NCBI RefSeq assembly: GCF_017254915.1
Contig: NZ_JAFKCT010000009.1
Coordinates: 62,001 to 126,000, forward strand
Reading direction: 5' to 3'
Source of the DNA: Algoriphagus oliviformis
GTDB taxonomy: Bacteria; Bacteroidota; Bacteroidia; Cytophagales; Cyclobacteriaceae
Length of the DNA: 64,000 bases
A program made the translations under genes and the position numbers. A model generated the notes under the pieces. The model made no database searches. It was not told the DNA's origin and saw nothing but the letters and a program-made list of their open reading frames with translations. This document shows, one piece after another, positions 36,414 through 45,559 of the stretch (the first letter of the stretch is position 1; each line of letters starts with the position of its first letter).

Positions 36414-37486
36414 GGATACTGCAGCTGATCGATTCCCTGGACACCGGTGGAGCGGAGATGATGGCGGTGAATATTTCAAATGCCCTGCACGAAGACGGGA
36501 ATCCCGTGATCCTCTGTGCTTCCCGCAGGGGCGGGGCTTTGCTCAACCGCAAGCACAAACAGGTACCCTACATTTGTCTAAACAAGGCGAATTCACTCGA
36601 TTTCAGGGCCTTGTTTCGATTGGTCGCCCTCGCAAAACGGGAAAACATAGAGCTGATCCATGCGCACTCGAGTTCGGTATTTTGGGCTTTGTTTGTCAAG
36701 TTGGCGCTCTTTGGCCGAGTCCAAGTGCTCTGGCACGACCATTTCGGAAATCGTGTCCACGAAAAGGCCAACGTATTTATGGTGCTGTGTTCCTACCTGC
36801 TCGACTATGCGATCTGCGTCAACGAAGAGCTAAAGAACTGGTCTCTGGCCCATATGAAAATCCCACAAGACCATATCGCCCAGATCAATAACTTCCCTGC
36901 GCTGACCATCAGCAGAAAGAGCGGGTTGGAGACCATGGACAGTCCGAAGATCGTCTATTTGGCGAGTTTCAGGGAACCAAAAAACCACCTCAATGCCATC
37001 CAGGCATTTCAAAAATACCTGCAGCTGGGAAATCCAAACGCCCAGCTGATCTTGGCAGGTAAATACCACCAAAACACCTATTACCAACAAGTGACAGACT
37101 ACATCCAAAGTCAAGGACTGTCTGGGAAAGTCCAGCTGACCGGCAATGTCGAGGATGTGGGCCTTCTCTTGTCCGAAATGCACATCGGGATTATCTCCTC
37201 TGATTTCGAAGGACTTCCGGTGAGTCTGTTGGAGTATGGCTTGGCAGCTCTGCCTGTGGTAGTCACCGAGGTGGGGGAGTGTCCCAAAGTCCTGGACTAC
37301 GGCAGGTTTGGCAAAATCGTCGAGAAGGGCAATCCACTGCAGCTGGCCGAGGCCTTGCATGACTTGGTGGGCAACTGGGAGCAGGCCATCGCTACGGGGA
37401 GAGAGTTCAGGTCACACGTTGACGAAAATTACGGAACCCGTAACTTTCTCTCCACTTACTATCACCTGATAAAGGGCAATCGATGA
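36410..37486 (+). CDS. GT4 glycosyltransferase
   Basis: GT-B transferase of 358 residues. The start ATG at 36410, coupled to the previous stop, gives the typical N-terminus RILQLIDSLDTGGAEMMAVN, in which the GGAE loop contacts the donor phosphates. The C-terminal donor site is SSDFEGLPVSLLEYGLA near 265. Upstream in-frame ATGs lie inside the previous gene and are rejected. Ends overlapping the membrane-protein gene at 37483. Confidence 0.9.
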   Translation: MRILQLIDSLDTGGAEMMAVNISNALHEDGNPVILCASRRGGALLNRKHKQVPYICLNKANSLDFRALFRLVALAKRENIELIHAHSSSVFWALFVKLALFGRVQVLWHDHFGNRVHEKANVFMVLCSYLLDYAICVNEELKNWSLAHMKIPQDHIAQINNFPALTISRKSGLETMDSPKIVYLASFREPKNHLNAIQAFQKYLQLGNPNAQLILAGKYHQNTYYQQVTDYIQSQGLSGKVQLTGNVEDVGLLLSEMHIGIISSDFEGLPVSLLEYGLAALPVVVTEVGECPKVLDYGRFGKIVEKGNPLQLAEALHDLVGNWEQAIATGREFRSHVDENYGTRNFLSTYYHLIKGNR

Positions 37487-38895
37487 TCAAGCAAATCGCC
37501 TCGGTCAAATACCTCAATTTTTGGATTGTTTTCCATATCCTCCTGGGCGTGGCGACTACCGTCACCCCTTGGGCGCTGATCGGGTGGTACTATCTGGTTT
37601 TTGTTTTTTCGATCCCTCTGCTGCTAAACAAATCCAAGTACAACGGCTCGGTGAGCTACCTGCTGGTGTACCTGGTCTCCTTTGAAGTGTTTTCCAGGAT
37701 GGTGAAGGCGACGCCTTTCATCAGCTATGAGCAGAGCAAATACATGACGTTTTTCCTGACTTCATTTGGGCTGCTCCATGGCGCCAACCGGATGGGCAAA
37801 GAGGGCCTGCTGATGGTGGTGTTGCTTTTTCCGGCCCTGTTCTACGACTTTTCGGGGATGGTATCAGTTCCCTACATCATCTTCGACGTGCTCGGGCCGA
37901 TCAACCTGGGGCTTTGCATTTGGTTTTTCTCCAACCAGCGCTTTACTCCTTCGGGGTTTCTGGCACTTATCCGCCTGATGGTGTTTCCGATCATTTCGGC
38001 CCTGTTTTTCACGTTCATCAAGACTCCGGATTTCGATTCCATCGAGTTTGACCTCGGTGCCAATTTTGAGACCACCGGAGGCTTTGGCTCGAATCAGGTG
38101 TCGGTACTCTTTGGCCTGGGGATATTCCTGATGTTTATCTTCATCATTTTCAAATGGCGCTTTTCCGGCAATTTCTGGATTGACTCCTTTTTTCTCTTGG
38201 GATTTGCGTTCCAGGGCTTGTTGAGTTTTTCCCGTGGAGGCGTGATCGGGGGAGCAATAGGCATCCTGGGGCTGTTGTTTGTGCTGAAGCGGAACTCGGG
38301 GAAGATCAAGGATCTGGCAAACATCCCGAAAGTGGGCAGGTATCTGGTGCCTGCGATCCTGATCCTCATGGTCACCTTCGTCGTGGTAAACAATATCACC
38401 GGGGGCCTGCTCATGCTGAGGTACAGCGGGGAGACCGCCGGTACGATGGCTGGAGCAAAAGAGCGCTCTCTGGACACCTTTACGTCTTACCGCGCCGGGA
38501 TCGCCTTGGAAGACCTGGAGATTTTCATGGAGAATCCCATTTTGGGAACGGGTGCGGCGTCTTCCAGATACCTGAGGGAGGAGCATTTTGGCACTGCCCC
38601 GCACATTGAGCTGAGCAGGCTGTTTGCCGAGCATGGCATGTTTGGCATCGCGTACTTCGTGGTCGTGGCGATGGTGTTTTTTGGCCTTTTCCGCAAAAAG
38701 GCCAATATCAAAGTCAAAAGTGTCCTGCTAGCCTTTGCCATGGTGGCGGTATATACCACCTTCCATGCGGCGACTCGGACCTACATCACCCCCTTGTTGT
38801 TTGGACTGGCGATGATCACCGTCACTACGCCCCGTAGGCGCAAGCTTGCGGACTCCAGCGATGGGCCCATCAAAACTCTGCCTACTAAAAAATAA
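37483..38895 (+). CDS. O-antigen polymerase/ligase-like membrane protein
   Basis: Integral membrane protein of 470 residues with about 11-12 hydrophobic segments and a large soluble loop around 315-375 containing ENPILGTGAASSRYLREEHF, followed by HIELSRLFAEHGMFGI. This loop pattern (GxG, then H-x-x-x-L-x-x-x-G-x-x-G) is the hallmark of the Wzy_C/O-antigen ligase superfamily. It lies in the ABC-exporter train, where a WaaL-like ligase would be needed to attach the exported chain to lipid A; a second Wzy polymerase is the alternative. The other candidate polymerase is at 11203. Confidence 0.82.
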   Translation: MIKQIASVKYLNFWIVFHILLGVATTVTPWALIGWYYLVFVFSIPLLLNKSKYNGSVSYLLVYLVSFEVFSRMVKATPFISYEQSKYMTFFLTSFGLLHGANRMGKEGLLMVVLLFPALFYDFSGMVSVPYIIFDVLGPINLGLCIWFFSNQRFTPSGFLALIRLMVFPIISALFFTFIKTPDFDSIEFDLGANFETTGGFGSNQVSVLFGLGIFLMFIFIIFKWRFSGNFWIDSFFLLGFAFQGLLSFSRGGVIGGAIGILGLLFVLKRNSGKIKDLANIPKVGRYLVPAILILMVTFVVVNNITGGLLMLRYSGETAGTMAGAKERSLDTFTSYRAGIALEDLEIFMENPILGTGAASSRYLREEHFGTAPHIELSRLFAEHGMFGIAYFVVVAMVFFGLFRKKANIKVKSVLLAFAMVAVYTTFHAATRTYITPLLFGLAMITVTTPRRRKLADSSDGPIKTLPTKK

Positions 38896-38909
38896 CCGGT
38901 TTTGGTCGA

Positions 38910-39953
38910 ATGAAAATCTTGTTTTTGGGAGAAACCTACCGGGCGGATGCGATCACCTGGATGAGAGGGGTGGAGCAAAATGCCGGTGTCAAGCTGCAAA
39001 CGCTGGAGGTCGCCCCGTCGCCCGTGCGCTGGAAGCGCGTGGCAAACCTTGGCCTGTTCTTTTTCAGCATCATCCAAATCAATCGGCAGCAGTGGGACTT
39101 GGTATTGGCGGAGCGGGCCACCAGCTATGGTTTTTTTTCCCTGTTTGTCAGGGCCAAAGTGAGAATAGTGGCGCAGCAGGGCATCACGGATGCCTTTCCC
39201 TTGGAGGGATTTGCGGTGCATATCAAAAGATGGCTGCAGCGAAGAGTCTATAGAAATGTCGACCTGATCCACGCTTGGGGACATGTGATGGTGCCTGCCA
39301 TGCTCAACTCCGGGGCAGATCCGTCCAAAATCACAGTGCTGCCCAAGGGGATAGACCTGAATCGCTTCCATGGGCAGAAGCGCAAAGTGGAGAGCCCGCA
39401 GGGCAAGGTCATCGGGATAGTGACCCGCTCGCTATATCCCGAGTATCGCCACGAAGACATCCTCATGGCTATGGCGGAGGTGAGAAAAACCTTCCCGAAT
39501 GTGGAGGTTTGGATCGTGGGAGATGGCGTGTTGAAAGCGGCATTGGAAAGGAAGTCCCAGGACTTGGGACTGGAGGAAAACCTGAAGTTTTTGGGCCGGA
39601 TACCCAACGATGAACTCCCCGATCTGCTCGCCCAGAGTGATTTTTACCTTTCCGTACCCATTTCGGAGGGTGTCTCCGCCTCCCTGTTTGAGGCGATGGC
39701 CAGCGGCTGTTTTCCGATCGTGTCGGAGCTGCCGGCTTACAAGGCTTTTCTGAAAGACGGGCAAAACGGCCTCCTCGTGCCGGTTTGCGACAGCCAGGCT
39801 CTGGCCAAGGCGGTGCTACGCTATCTCGCTGACCCCGGGCGCTATGAGCCGGGAGTAATACAAAACAGGAAGTACATCGAGCAGCACGTGGACTTCCACC
39901 AAAACATGAAAGCGCTATATGGCCGGTATCTCGCCGAGCTGTCTAACAAATAA
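38910..39953 (+). CDS. GT4 glycosyltransferase
   Basis: GT-B transferase of 347 residues. N-terminal KILFLGETYRADAITW; PKGIDLNRF near 147, IGIVTRSLYPEYRHED near 167, and the donor-site block VPISEGVSASLFEAMASG near 260 with E-x7-E spacing. It starts 14 bp after the polymerase/ligase-like gene and ends 6 bp before asnB copy 3. Donor unknown. Confidence 0.88.
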   Translation: MKILFLGETYRADAITWMRGVEQNAGVKLQTLEVAPSPVRWKRVANLGLFFFSIIQINRQQWDLVLAERATSYGFFSLFVRAKVRIVAQQGITDAFPLEGFAVHIKRWLQRRVYRNVDLIHAWGHVMVPAMLNSGADPSKITVLPKGIDLNRFHGQKRKVESPQGKVIGIVTRSLYPEYRHEDILMAMAEVRKTFPNVEVWIVGDGVLKAALERKSQDLGLEENLKFLGRIPNDELPDLLAQSDFYLSVPISEGVSASLFEAMASGCFPIVSELPAYKAFLKDGQNGLLVPVCDSQALAKAVLRYLADPGRYEPGVIQNRKYIEQHVDFHQNMKALYGRYLAELSNK

Positions 39954-39959
39954 AATATT

Positions 39960-41804
39960 ATGTGCGGAATAGCAGGTTTTTGGGAGTTTGAAAGTGAAGC
40001 TTCCCCATCCAAGATCAAAGCCATGTGCCAGGCGATCAGCCATCGCGGCCCCGACGCGGAGGGCACCTATGTGGATGGCAAGCTGGCCTTGGGACATCGC
40101 AGGCTTTCCATCTTGGACCTCTCCGAGGGAGCCAACCAGCCCTTTGTCAGCCCTTGTGGCAATTTCCACCTAGTCTACAACGGGGAGGTATTCAACTACC
40201 AGGACTTTTACCCGGAGTTGCGGCAGAAGGGCTACACATTCACCACCACTTCTGACACGGAGGTGCTGCTCTACCTTCTGATGGAGTATGGTACCCAGGT
40301 TTTGGGGAGGCTGAATGGCTTTTTTGCTTTTGCGTTTTGGGATGCGAGGGAACGAAAGCTGACCCTTGCCAGAGACCGTTTTGGCGTCAAGCCGTTGTTT
40401 GTGTCCACCAATGCGGAAGGGGTGTATTTTGCCAGCGAGCCCAAGGCGCTTTTCGCTGGCGGAGTAGCCAAGCAGGTGGACGAAAGCCAGGTGGACGAGC
40501 TGATGTTTTATCGCTATGTGTCAGGGGAAAACACCATTTTCTCCGGCGTGAAGCGACTGCTGCCGGGGTATGTGATGGAATTGAAGGGCAGCCCAGAGAA
40601 AGTAGTCAAACGTCGGTGGTACAAGCTTTCCGATGAGGCGCAACAGCACGATGCGATCAAAAATCCCCTGGAATGGTTTGAGGAGACTTTTCTGGACAGC
40701 GTGAGGCTGAGGATGATCTCCGATGTCAAGGTAGGCACGCTGCTGAGTGGGGGCCTGGACAGCAGCAGTGTCCTGTATGCCCAGCATGCGCAAGGATACC
40801 AGGACCTGAGCTCTTGGAACGTGATGTTCAAAGGCTTCAAGTACGACGAGTCCAGCGTGGCACAGCGTTTTTCCAACGATCTCGGAGTGCAGTACAACGG
40901 AGAGGAGTTTCTGGGCGATGTGCAGGTCGAGCTGTTGATGGACGCCATCCGCAACCATGACGAGCCGATCATGCACTACACGGACAACGTGGTGCTGGGC
41001 CTGGCCCGGATAGCGAAGCAGAAAGTTACCGTTCTGCTCTCCGGCGAGGGTGCCGACGAAATACTGGGTGGATACGTCCGCTACAAGCCCCATGACGGAA
41101 TGATGCGGTATAACCTCCTGAAGACTATCCGCTTCATTCCCGATAACTACCTCAACAACCCCCGGCTCCTAAAGCTGAAAAACTACTTCCGTACCAACAA
41201 CCGGGACTTTCAGCTGATGATGAACGCCAACGATATCTACCTCCACGACTTCGAAAAAATAGGGGTGGGTACGGCAAATCTGCTCCCGGAGTACCGGATT
41301 GGCGTATTGGAGGAGGCTAAAAAGCTCTATCCGGGCAATGTGTATCGCCAACTCCTCTACCTGGAGCAGCATACCCATTTGCAGACGTTGAACGACAAAA
41401 ACGACCGTACCACGATGGGGGCGTCCCTGGAGTGCCGGGAGCCTTTTCAGGACTATCGCCTGGTCAATGGGGTGGCCTCGTTGCCGGATCGGTATTTCAC
41501 TTCCAAGGGGAAGGGGAAGTACCTGCTGATGGATTCCATTGGCAAGAAATTGCCTGACTATATCCGCAAACATCCCAAAATCGGCATGTCCATGCCATGG
41601 GATGAATACATTCTCAACAATCCCGTATTCCGGGAGCATTTGGAAAAAATGCACCAGTCGGACTATTTCCAGTTCAGCTTCTTGAAGTACGTGGATGTCC
41701 AGGGCCTCGTGGAGCGCTTCAAGCAAAACCCCAAAGAGCACTACGGCTTTGTAAAGCAGCTGTTTTTCTGCTCACTTTGGTACGAGCTGAACTTCAGCTC
41801 TTGA
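39960..41804 (+). CDS. asnB: Asparagine synthase-like glutamine amidotransferase (copy 3)
   Basis: A 614-residue AsnB-family protein with Cys2 in MCGIAGFW and the P-loop SGGLDSS at 263-269; the downstream LSGEGADEILGGY motif of the synthase domain is intact. It is followed, after 40 bp, by a CapK-like adenylate-forming enzyme and a GT4 gene. In this position it probably amidates a uronic acid or a substituent carboxylate of the polysaccharide; the family also includes true asparagine synthetases. Confidence 0.9.
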   Translation: MCGIAGFWEFESEASPSKIKAMCQAISHRGPDAEGTYVDGKLALGHRRLSILDLSEGANQPFVSPCGNFHLVYNGEVFNYQDFYPELRQKGYTFTTTSDTEVLLYLLMEYGTQVLGRLNGFFAFAFWDARERKLTLARDRFGVKPLFVSTNAEGVYFASEPKALFAGGVAKQVDESQVDELMFYRYVSGENTIFSGVKRLLPGYVMELKGSPEKVVKRRWYKLSDEAQQHDAIKNPLEWFEETFLDSVRLRMISDVKVGTLLSGGLDSSSVLYAQHAQGYQDLSSWNVMFKGFKYDESSVAQRFSNDLGVQYNGEEFLGDVQVELLMDAIRNHDEPIMHYTDNVVLGLARIAKQKVTVLLSGEGADEILGGYVRYKPHDGMMRYNLLKTIRFIPDNYLNNPRLLKLKNYFRTNNRDFQLMMNANDIYLHDFEKIGVGTANLLPEYRIGVLEEAKKLYPGNVYRQLLYLEQHTHLQTLNDKNDRTTMGASLECREPFQDYRLVNGVASLPDRYFTSKGKGKYLLMDSIGKKLPDYIRKHPKIGMSMPWDEYILNNPVFREHLEKMHQSDYFQFSFLKYVDVQGLVERFKQNPKEHYGFVKQLFFCSLWYELNFSS

Positions 41805-41844
41805 CGCGAGATGGACTTGTATTTGAAAAACCTAGAATCCCACT

Positions 41845-43167
41845 GTGATCAGTATCGTTGACCTGCTGAAGTGGCAGGGCTATCCCATCGCCGCCGCCCA
41901 AAAGAAGCTGGAGGAGATCCAGTCTTTTTCAAGGGACGAGTTTGCCGAGTGGCATCAGGCCAAGGCGTGGGAAATCGCCAGATTTCACTACCAAAACAAC
42001 GCCCTCTATCGGAGTCTGGTAGGGCGGCATTTCCCCAGCCGCTGGGAAGACCTGCCGGTCGTGCGAAAAAAAGACCTGCAGTGCGGGATGGAACAGAAGC
42101 TCACCGGTTCCCTCGCCAAAAAGGACCTGCATTTTGGCAGCACCTCCGGATCGTCTGGCACGCCCTTGCGTTTTGCCAAGGACAAGTTTTGCCACAGCAT
42201 GACCTGGGCACTGATCTTGGATCGGTATCGGGAGGTGGGCATCAGCCCCCATGACTACCAGGCGAGGTTTTACGGCATCCCGTTGGGCTTTCCCCACTAT
42301 CACAAGGAAAGACTCAAAGACTACCTGATGAACCGGCTGAGGTTTTTGGTATTCGACCTTTCAGACAGACAGCTCGATGAAAATATCCGAAGGTTTTCCA
42401 AAGAGAAGTTCATCTACACCTATGGCTACACCAATGCCCAGACTTTTTTCGCAAGATATCTCAGGGGCAAAAATCTGGTGCTGAAGGATATCTGTTCCTC
42501 CTTGCAGGCCACCATCGTCACTTCCGAGCAATGCAGCGATGAGGACAGGGCGCTTCTGGAGCGGCAGTTTGGCGTGCCGGTGTACAACGAGTATGGAGCT
42601 TCCGAACTGGAGTTTCTGGCGATGACGGACTCCCGGGGAGTGAGGCGTCTGTCCTCCGAGACGCTGGTCACGGAGGTGCTGGACGAGAGCCATCAGCCCA
42701 TGCCGGAGGGGGAGTCCGGCAGTCTGGTGTTTACCAATATCTTTAACCGAGCCATGCCCTTCATCCGCTATGAAGTGGGCGATGTGGGGGCTGTAAGGCA
42801 GGATCCCGCGCACCGCTGTGCAGAGCTCGTTCAACTCAGCGGCCGCCTCAACCATCTGATTTTCTTGCCTTCCGGCAAAAAGGCCGCAGGCTTTTCCCTA
42901 TACTACATCTCCAAGCATCTGATGGCTTCCCTTAACGGCCTCCATGAATACCAGGTGCGGCAGGTCACCTTGGATACTTTCGAGGTGGATTTGGTCTTGG
43001 ACGGGCAACTTTCCGCAGGGGATGTGAAAGCGGTGGAGGAGAGCTTTGGCCTGTATCTGGAAAAAGGGCTGAACGTGCTCGTAAGGCAGGTCGCCAAGAT
43101 TGACCGGGAAAAATCAGGAAAGTTGAAGCATTTCATTTCCCATTTGGACAAGGAACCCAATTCATGA
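41845..43167 (+). CDS. CapK-like / phenylacetate-CoA ligase-like adenylate-forming enzyme
   Basis: ANL-superfamily protein of 440 residues. The phosphate-binding loop STSGSSGTP near residue 100, the adenine-site NEYGASELEF near 245 and the hinge region with RYEVGDVG near 310 place it with CapK and PaaK proteins, which adenylate a carboxylate. The start is GTG at 41845. CapK-type genes recur in capsule loci but their reactions are poorly defined; here it could activate an acid for amide or ester decoration. It lies between asnB copy 3 and a GT4 gene and overlaps the latter by 4 bp. Confidence 0.85.
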   Translation: MISIVDLLKWQGYPIAAAQKKLEEIQSFSRDEFAEWHQAKAWEIARFHYQNNALYRSLVGRHFPSRWEDLPVVRKKDLQCGMEQKLTGSLAKKDLHFGSTSGSSGTPLRFAKDKFCHSMTWALILDRYREVGISPHDYQARFYGIPLGFPHYHKERLKDYLMNRLRFLVFDLSDRQLDENIRRFSKEKFIYTYGYTNAQTFFARYLRGKNLVLKDICSSLQATIVTSEQCSDEDRALLERQFGVPVYNEYGASELEFLAMTDSRGVRRLSSETLVTEVLDESHQPMPEGESGSLVFTNIFNRAMPFIRYEVGDVGAVRQDPAHRCAELVQLSGRLNHLIFLPSGKKAAGFSLYYISKHLMASLNGLHEYQVRQVTLDTFEVDLVLDGQLSAGDVKAVEESFGLYLEKGLNVLVRQVAKIDREKSGKLKHFISHLDKEPNS

Positions 43168-44366
43168 AGATCGTCTACTTCTACCAGTACTTTTCCACGC
43201 CCAAGGGATCCTGGGGCACGCGTGTGTACGAATTTGCCAAGGAATGGGTAGAGCAGGGGCATGACGTCACCGTCGTCACCAGCGTCTATTCCAAGTCGGA
43301 TCTCAAGGCTGAAAAGCTCCTCGAGGATCAGGTGCACGAAGGCATCAAGCTGAAGGTGATCAACGTCCGTATCGACAACAAACAACCTTTTTTGAAGAGA
43401 ATCTGGACTTTTGTCTTCTATTCCCTACTGTCCTCCTGGTATGCGCTGACACTGCCTGCGGACCTGGTCATAGCCTCTTCCGGCCCCATTACCGTGGGAC
43501 TTCCAGGCCTCTTGGCGAGGTTTTTTCGCGGAAGGACGCTGGTGTTTGAGACCCGGGATCTCTGGCCGGAGGGAGCCATAGAGCTGGGCATCATCCGCAA
43601 CAAATGGATGGTCAAGCTGGCCTATTGGTTTGAGGGAGTATGCTATCGCAATTCCAAACTGATCGTCGCCCTCTCTCCGGGGATGAAGCAGTATATCGAG
43701 GCCAAATCCGGACACCCCAACGTCATCTCCGTGACCAATGCGGCAAACATCGAGCTTTTTGCCCGGCCGGTAGCCTTCAAGGCCATCCACCCTGAGCTGC
43801 AGGCTGGACAGTACGCCATCTATACCGGAAACATCGGCCTAGTGAACAATAGCTATCTGCTGCTCAACGCAGCCCGCTATATCAAGGCAAAGGGCATCAG
43901 CGGACTGAGAATCCTGATCATCGGGGATGGGCAGCTCCGCGACGAGCTGGTGCGCGTGAAAGAACAAGAGGGACTGGACAGCCTGATCATCCATGGCTTG
44001 ATCCCCAAGGTGGAGCTGGTAGGGCTCATCCAGCACGCACTTGCATCGCTGGTCCCCCTGCAAAACTCCCCAATCCTCGACACCTCTTCCCCCAACAAGT
44101 TTTTCGAATCTTTGGCGGCGGGAGTGCCGGTCATCCAAAATACACAGGGATGGATGAAAGACTTCCTTGACGGGCATCAGGTGGGCTATACGATCAGACA
44201 CGACGATGCGGAAGCCCTCGTGCGCTGTCTCATAGAGCTGCGTGAGCAGCCGGCATTGCATGCTCAGATGGGGGAAAAAGCCCAAGTGATCGCCCGAGCC
44301 GAGTTTGACAAAGACGTGCTGGCTCGGCGGTTTAGAAATGCGCTGGAAAAACTGAACCCCGCCTAG
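43164..44366 (+). CDS. GT4 glycosyltransferase, WbuB-like
   Basis: GT-B transferase of 400 residues closely resembling WbuB-type proteins: N-terminal IVYFYQYFSTPKGSWGTRVY, a central hydrophobic hairpin near 75-110, VFETRDLWPEGAIELG near 127, and a donor region with SPNKFFESLAAGVPVI near 310. WbuB relatives often add N-acetyl-fucosamine or other amino sugars as the second residue of a repeat unit. That donor is a family-based possibility only. Confidence 0.9.
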   Translation: MKIVYFYQYFSTPKGSWGTRVYEFAKEWVEQGHDVTVVTSVYSKSDLKAEKLLEDQVHEGIKLKVINVRIDNKQPFLKRIWTFVFYSLLSSWYALTLPADLVIASSGPITVGLPGLLARFFRGRTLVFETRDLWPEGAIELGIIRNKWMVKLAYWFEGVCYRNSKLIVALSPGMKQYIEAKSGHPNVISVTNAANIELFARPVAFKAIHPELQAGQYAIYTGNIGLVNNSYLLLNAARYIKAKGISGLRILIIGDGQLRDELVRVKEQEGLDSLIIHGLIPKVELVGLIQHALASLVPLQNSPILDTSSPNKFFESLAAGVPVIQNTQGWMKDFLDGHQVGYTIRHDDAEALVRCLIELREQPALHAQMGEKAQVIARAEFDKDVLARRFRNALEKLNPA

Positions 44367-44380
44367 CCACTCTGCCTGCC

Positions 44381-45559
44381 ATGAACCTGATCGCTCTTTT
44401 CCGTCGCTCGACCAACTCCAAGAGTTTCATCCCGGAGATCGACGGCTTGCGTTTTTTCTCCATCGCCACAGTCGCGCTCTATCATCTCAACACGGCCTAT
44501 TCCCGGCAGATCGGAATCGGTCTGGAAGGCTGGGGCGAGCAGGTGGGAATAGACCATATTACGCAGTTTGGCTGGTGGCTGATCCGGATGGATCTGGGAG
44601 TGAAGGTCTTCTTTGCGATCAGCGGATTTATACTTGGCTTGCCCTTTCTCAAATATTACTTTGGAGATGGGAAAAAAGTGGCGATCGGAGACTACCTGTA
44701 TCGGCGTTTGACCCGTCTGGAGCCTCCTTTTGTGATCACCCTGCTCGGGTTTTACCTGGTGCACGTCTTCCTTTTGGGCGAGTCCGCGGCAGATCTGCTT
44801 CCCAATTTCCTGACCGGCTTGGTCTACAGCCACGTATTTGTTTTTGGGCTGCCCAATCCCATCAATCCGGTGACCTGGAGCTTGGAGACCGAGGCCCAGT
44901 TTTATCTGGTGCTTCCGCTTCTGTTTTTCCTCCTTTCCAAGCTCAGGCGACCCTTGCTGATTTTTGGCGCTTTTCTGGCGCTGCTGCTGGCTTCGGCCTA
45001 TTTCCGGAGCTATTCCTTGGACTATGGCCTGCTGCATCTTTCCAGTTCGGTGTTTGCCTATTTCATCAATTTCGGGACGGGGATTCTCTTTGCCTACCTA
45101 TATCTCAAGCGGCCCGCGTTCTTTGCCAAGACCAAAACCCTAGGCTATGACGGCTTGGTGATGGCGGCGATCGTGGGGATGTTTGTGTTTTACAAACCTC
45201 AAGCCTTGGTGTACAACAACCTGCTCTTTAACCTCTCAGTGCTGGCCTTTTTGGTCGGGACATTCCGCGGGAAGCTGGCCAATTGGCTGTTCACACGGCC
45301 GTTTGTCTATCTGGTGGGAGGGATGTGCTACACGATCTACCTGATCCACTACGCATTCTTCTATCTGGTCGTCGGCTTTACCGGCGGGATTTCCCTGGGA
45401 CAGGGTTATTGGTTGGATTATTTTGTGCAAGGCGTCTTGATTTTCCCCTTGCTTCTGGTTCTTTCTGCGGCGTTTTTTCTTTTGGTAGAAAAGCCCTGCA
45501 TGGACAAAAACTGGCCTAGTCAACTGAAGCACTCCCTAAAAACCAAACTCGCCGGATGA
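44381..45559 (+). CDS. Acyltransferase family 3 (OafA/NolL-like) O-acyltransferase
   Basis: Integral membrane protein of 392 residues with about ten hydrophobic segments. It begins with a short basic cytoplasmic stretch and FIPEIDGLRFFSI, then the conserved ALYHLN with the active-site-region histidine near residue 33, and ISGFILGLPFL near 79. Family members transfer acetyl or other acyl groups from the cytoplasm to surface sugars. It overlaps the following epimerase gene by 4 bp. No C-terminal SGNH domain is fused. Confidence 0.88.
   Translation: MNLIALFRRSTNSKSFIPEIDGLRFFSIATVALYHLNTAYSRQIGIGLEGWGEQVGIDHITQFGWWLIRMDLGVKVFFAISGFILGLPFLKYYFGDGKKVAIGDYLYRRLTRLEPPFVITLLGFYLVHVFLLGESAADLLPNFLTGLVYSHVFVFGLPNPINPVTWSLETEAQFYLVLPLLFFLLSKLRRPLLIFGAFLALLLASAYFRSYSLDYGLLHLSSSVFAYFINFGTGILFAYLYLKRPAFFAKTKTLGYDGLVMAAIVGMFVFYKPQALVYNNLLFNLSVLAFLVGTFRGKLANWLFTRPFVYLVGGMCYTIYLIHYAFFYLVVGFTGGISLGQGYWLDYFVQGVLIFPLLLVLSAAFFLLVEKPCMDKNWPSQLKHSLKTKLAG

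Noticed and set aside
35241..36479. 412-codon minus-strand frame across two glycosyltransferase genes
   Set aside because: Antisense shadow spanning two coupled + strand genes; composition rich in His/Gln/Arg without domain signatures.
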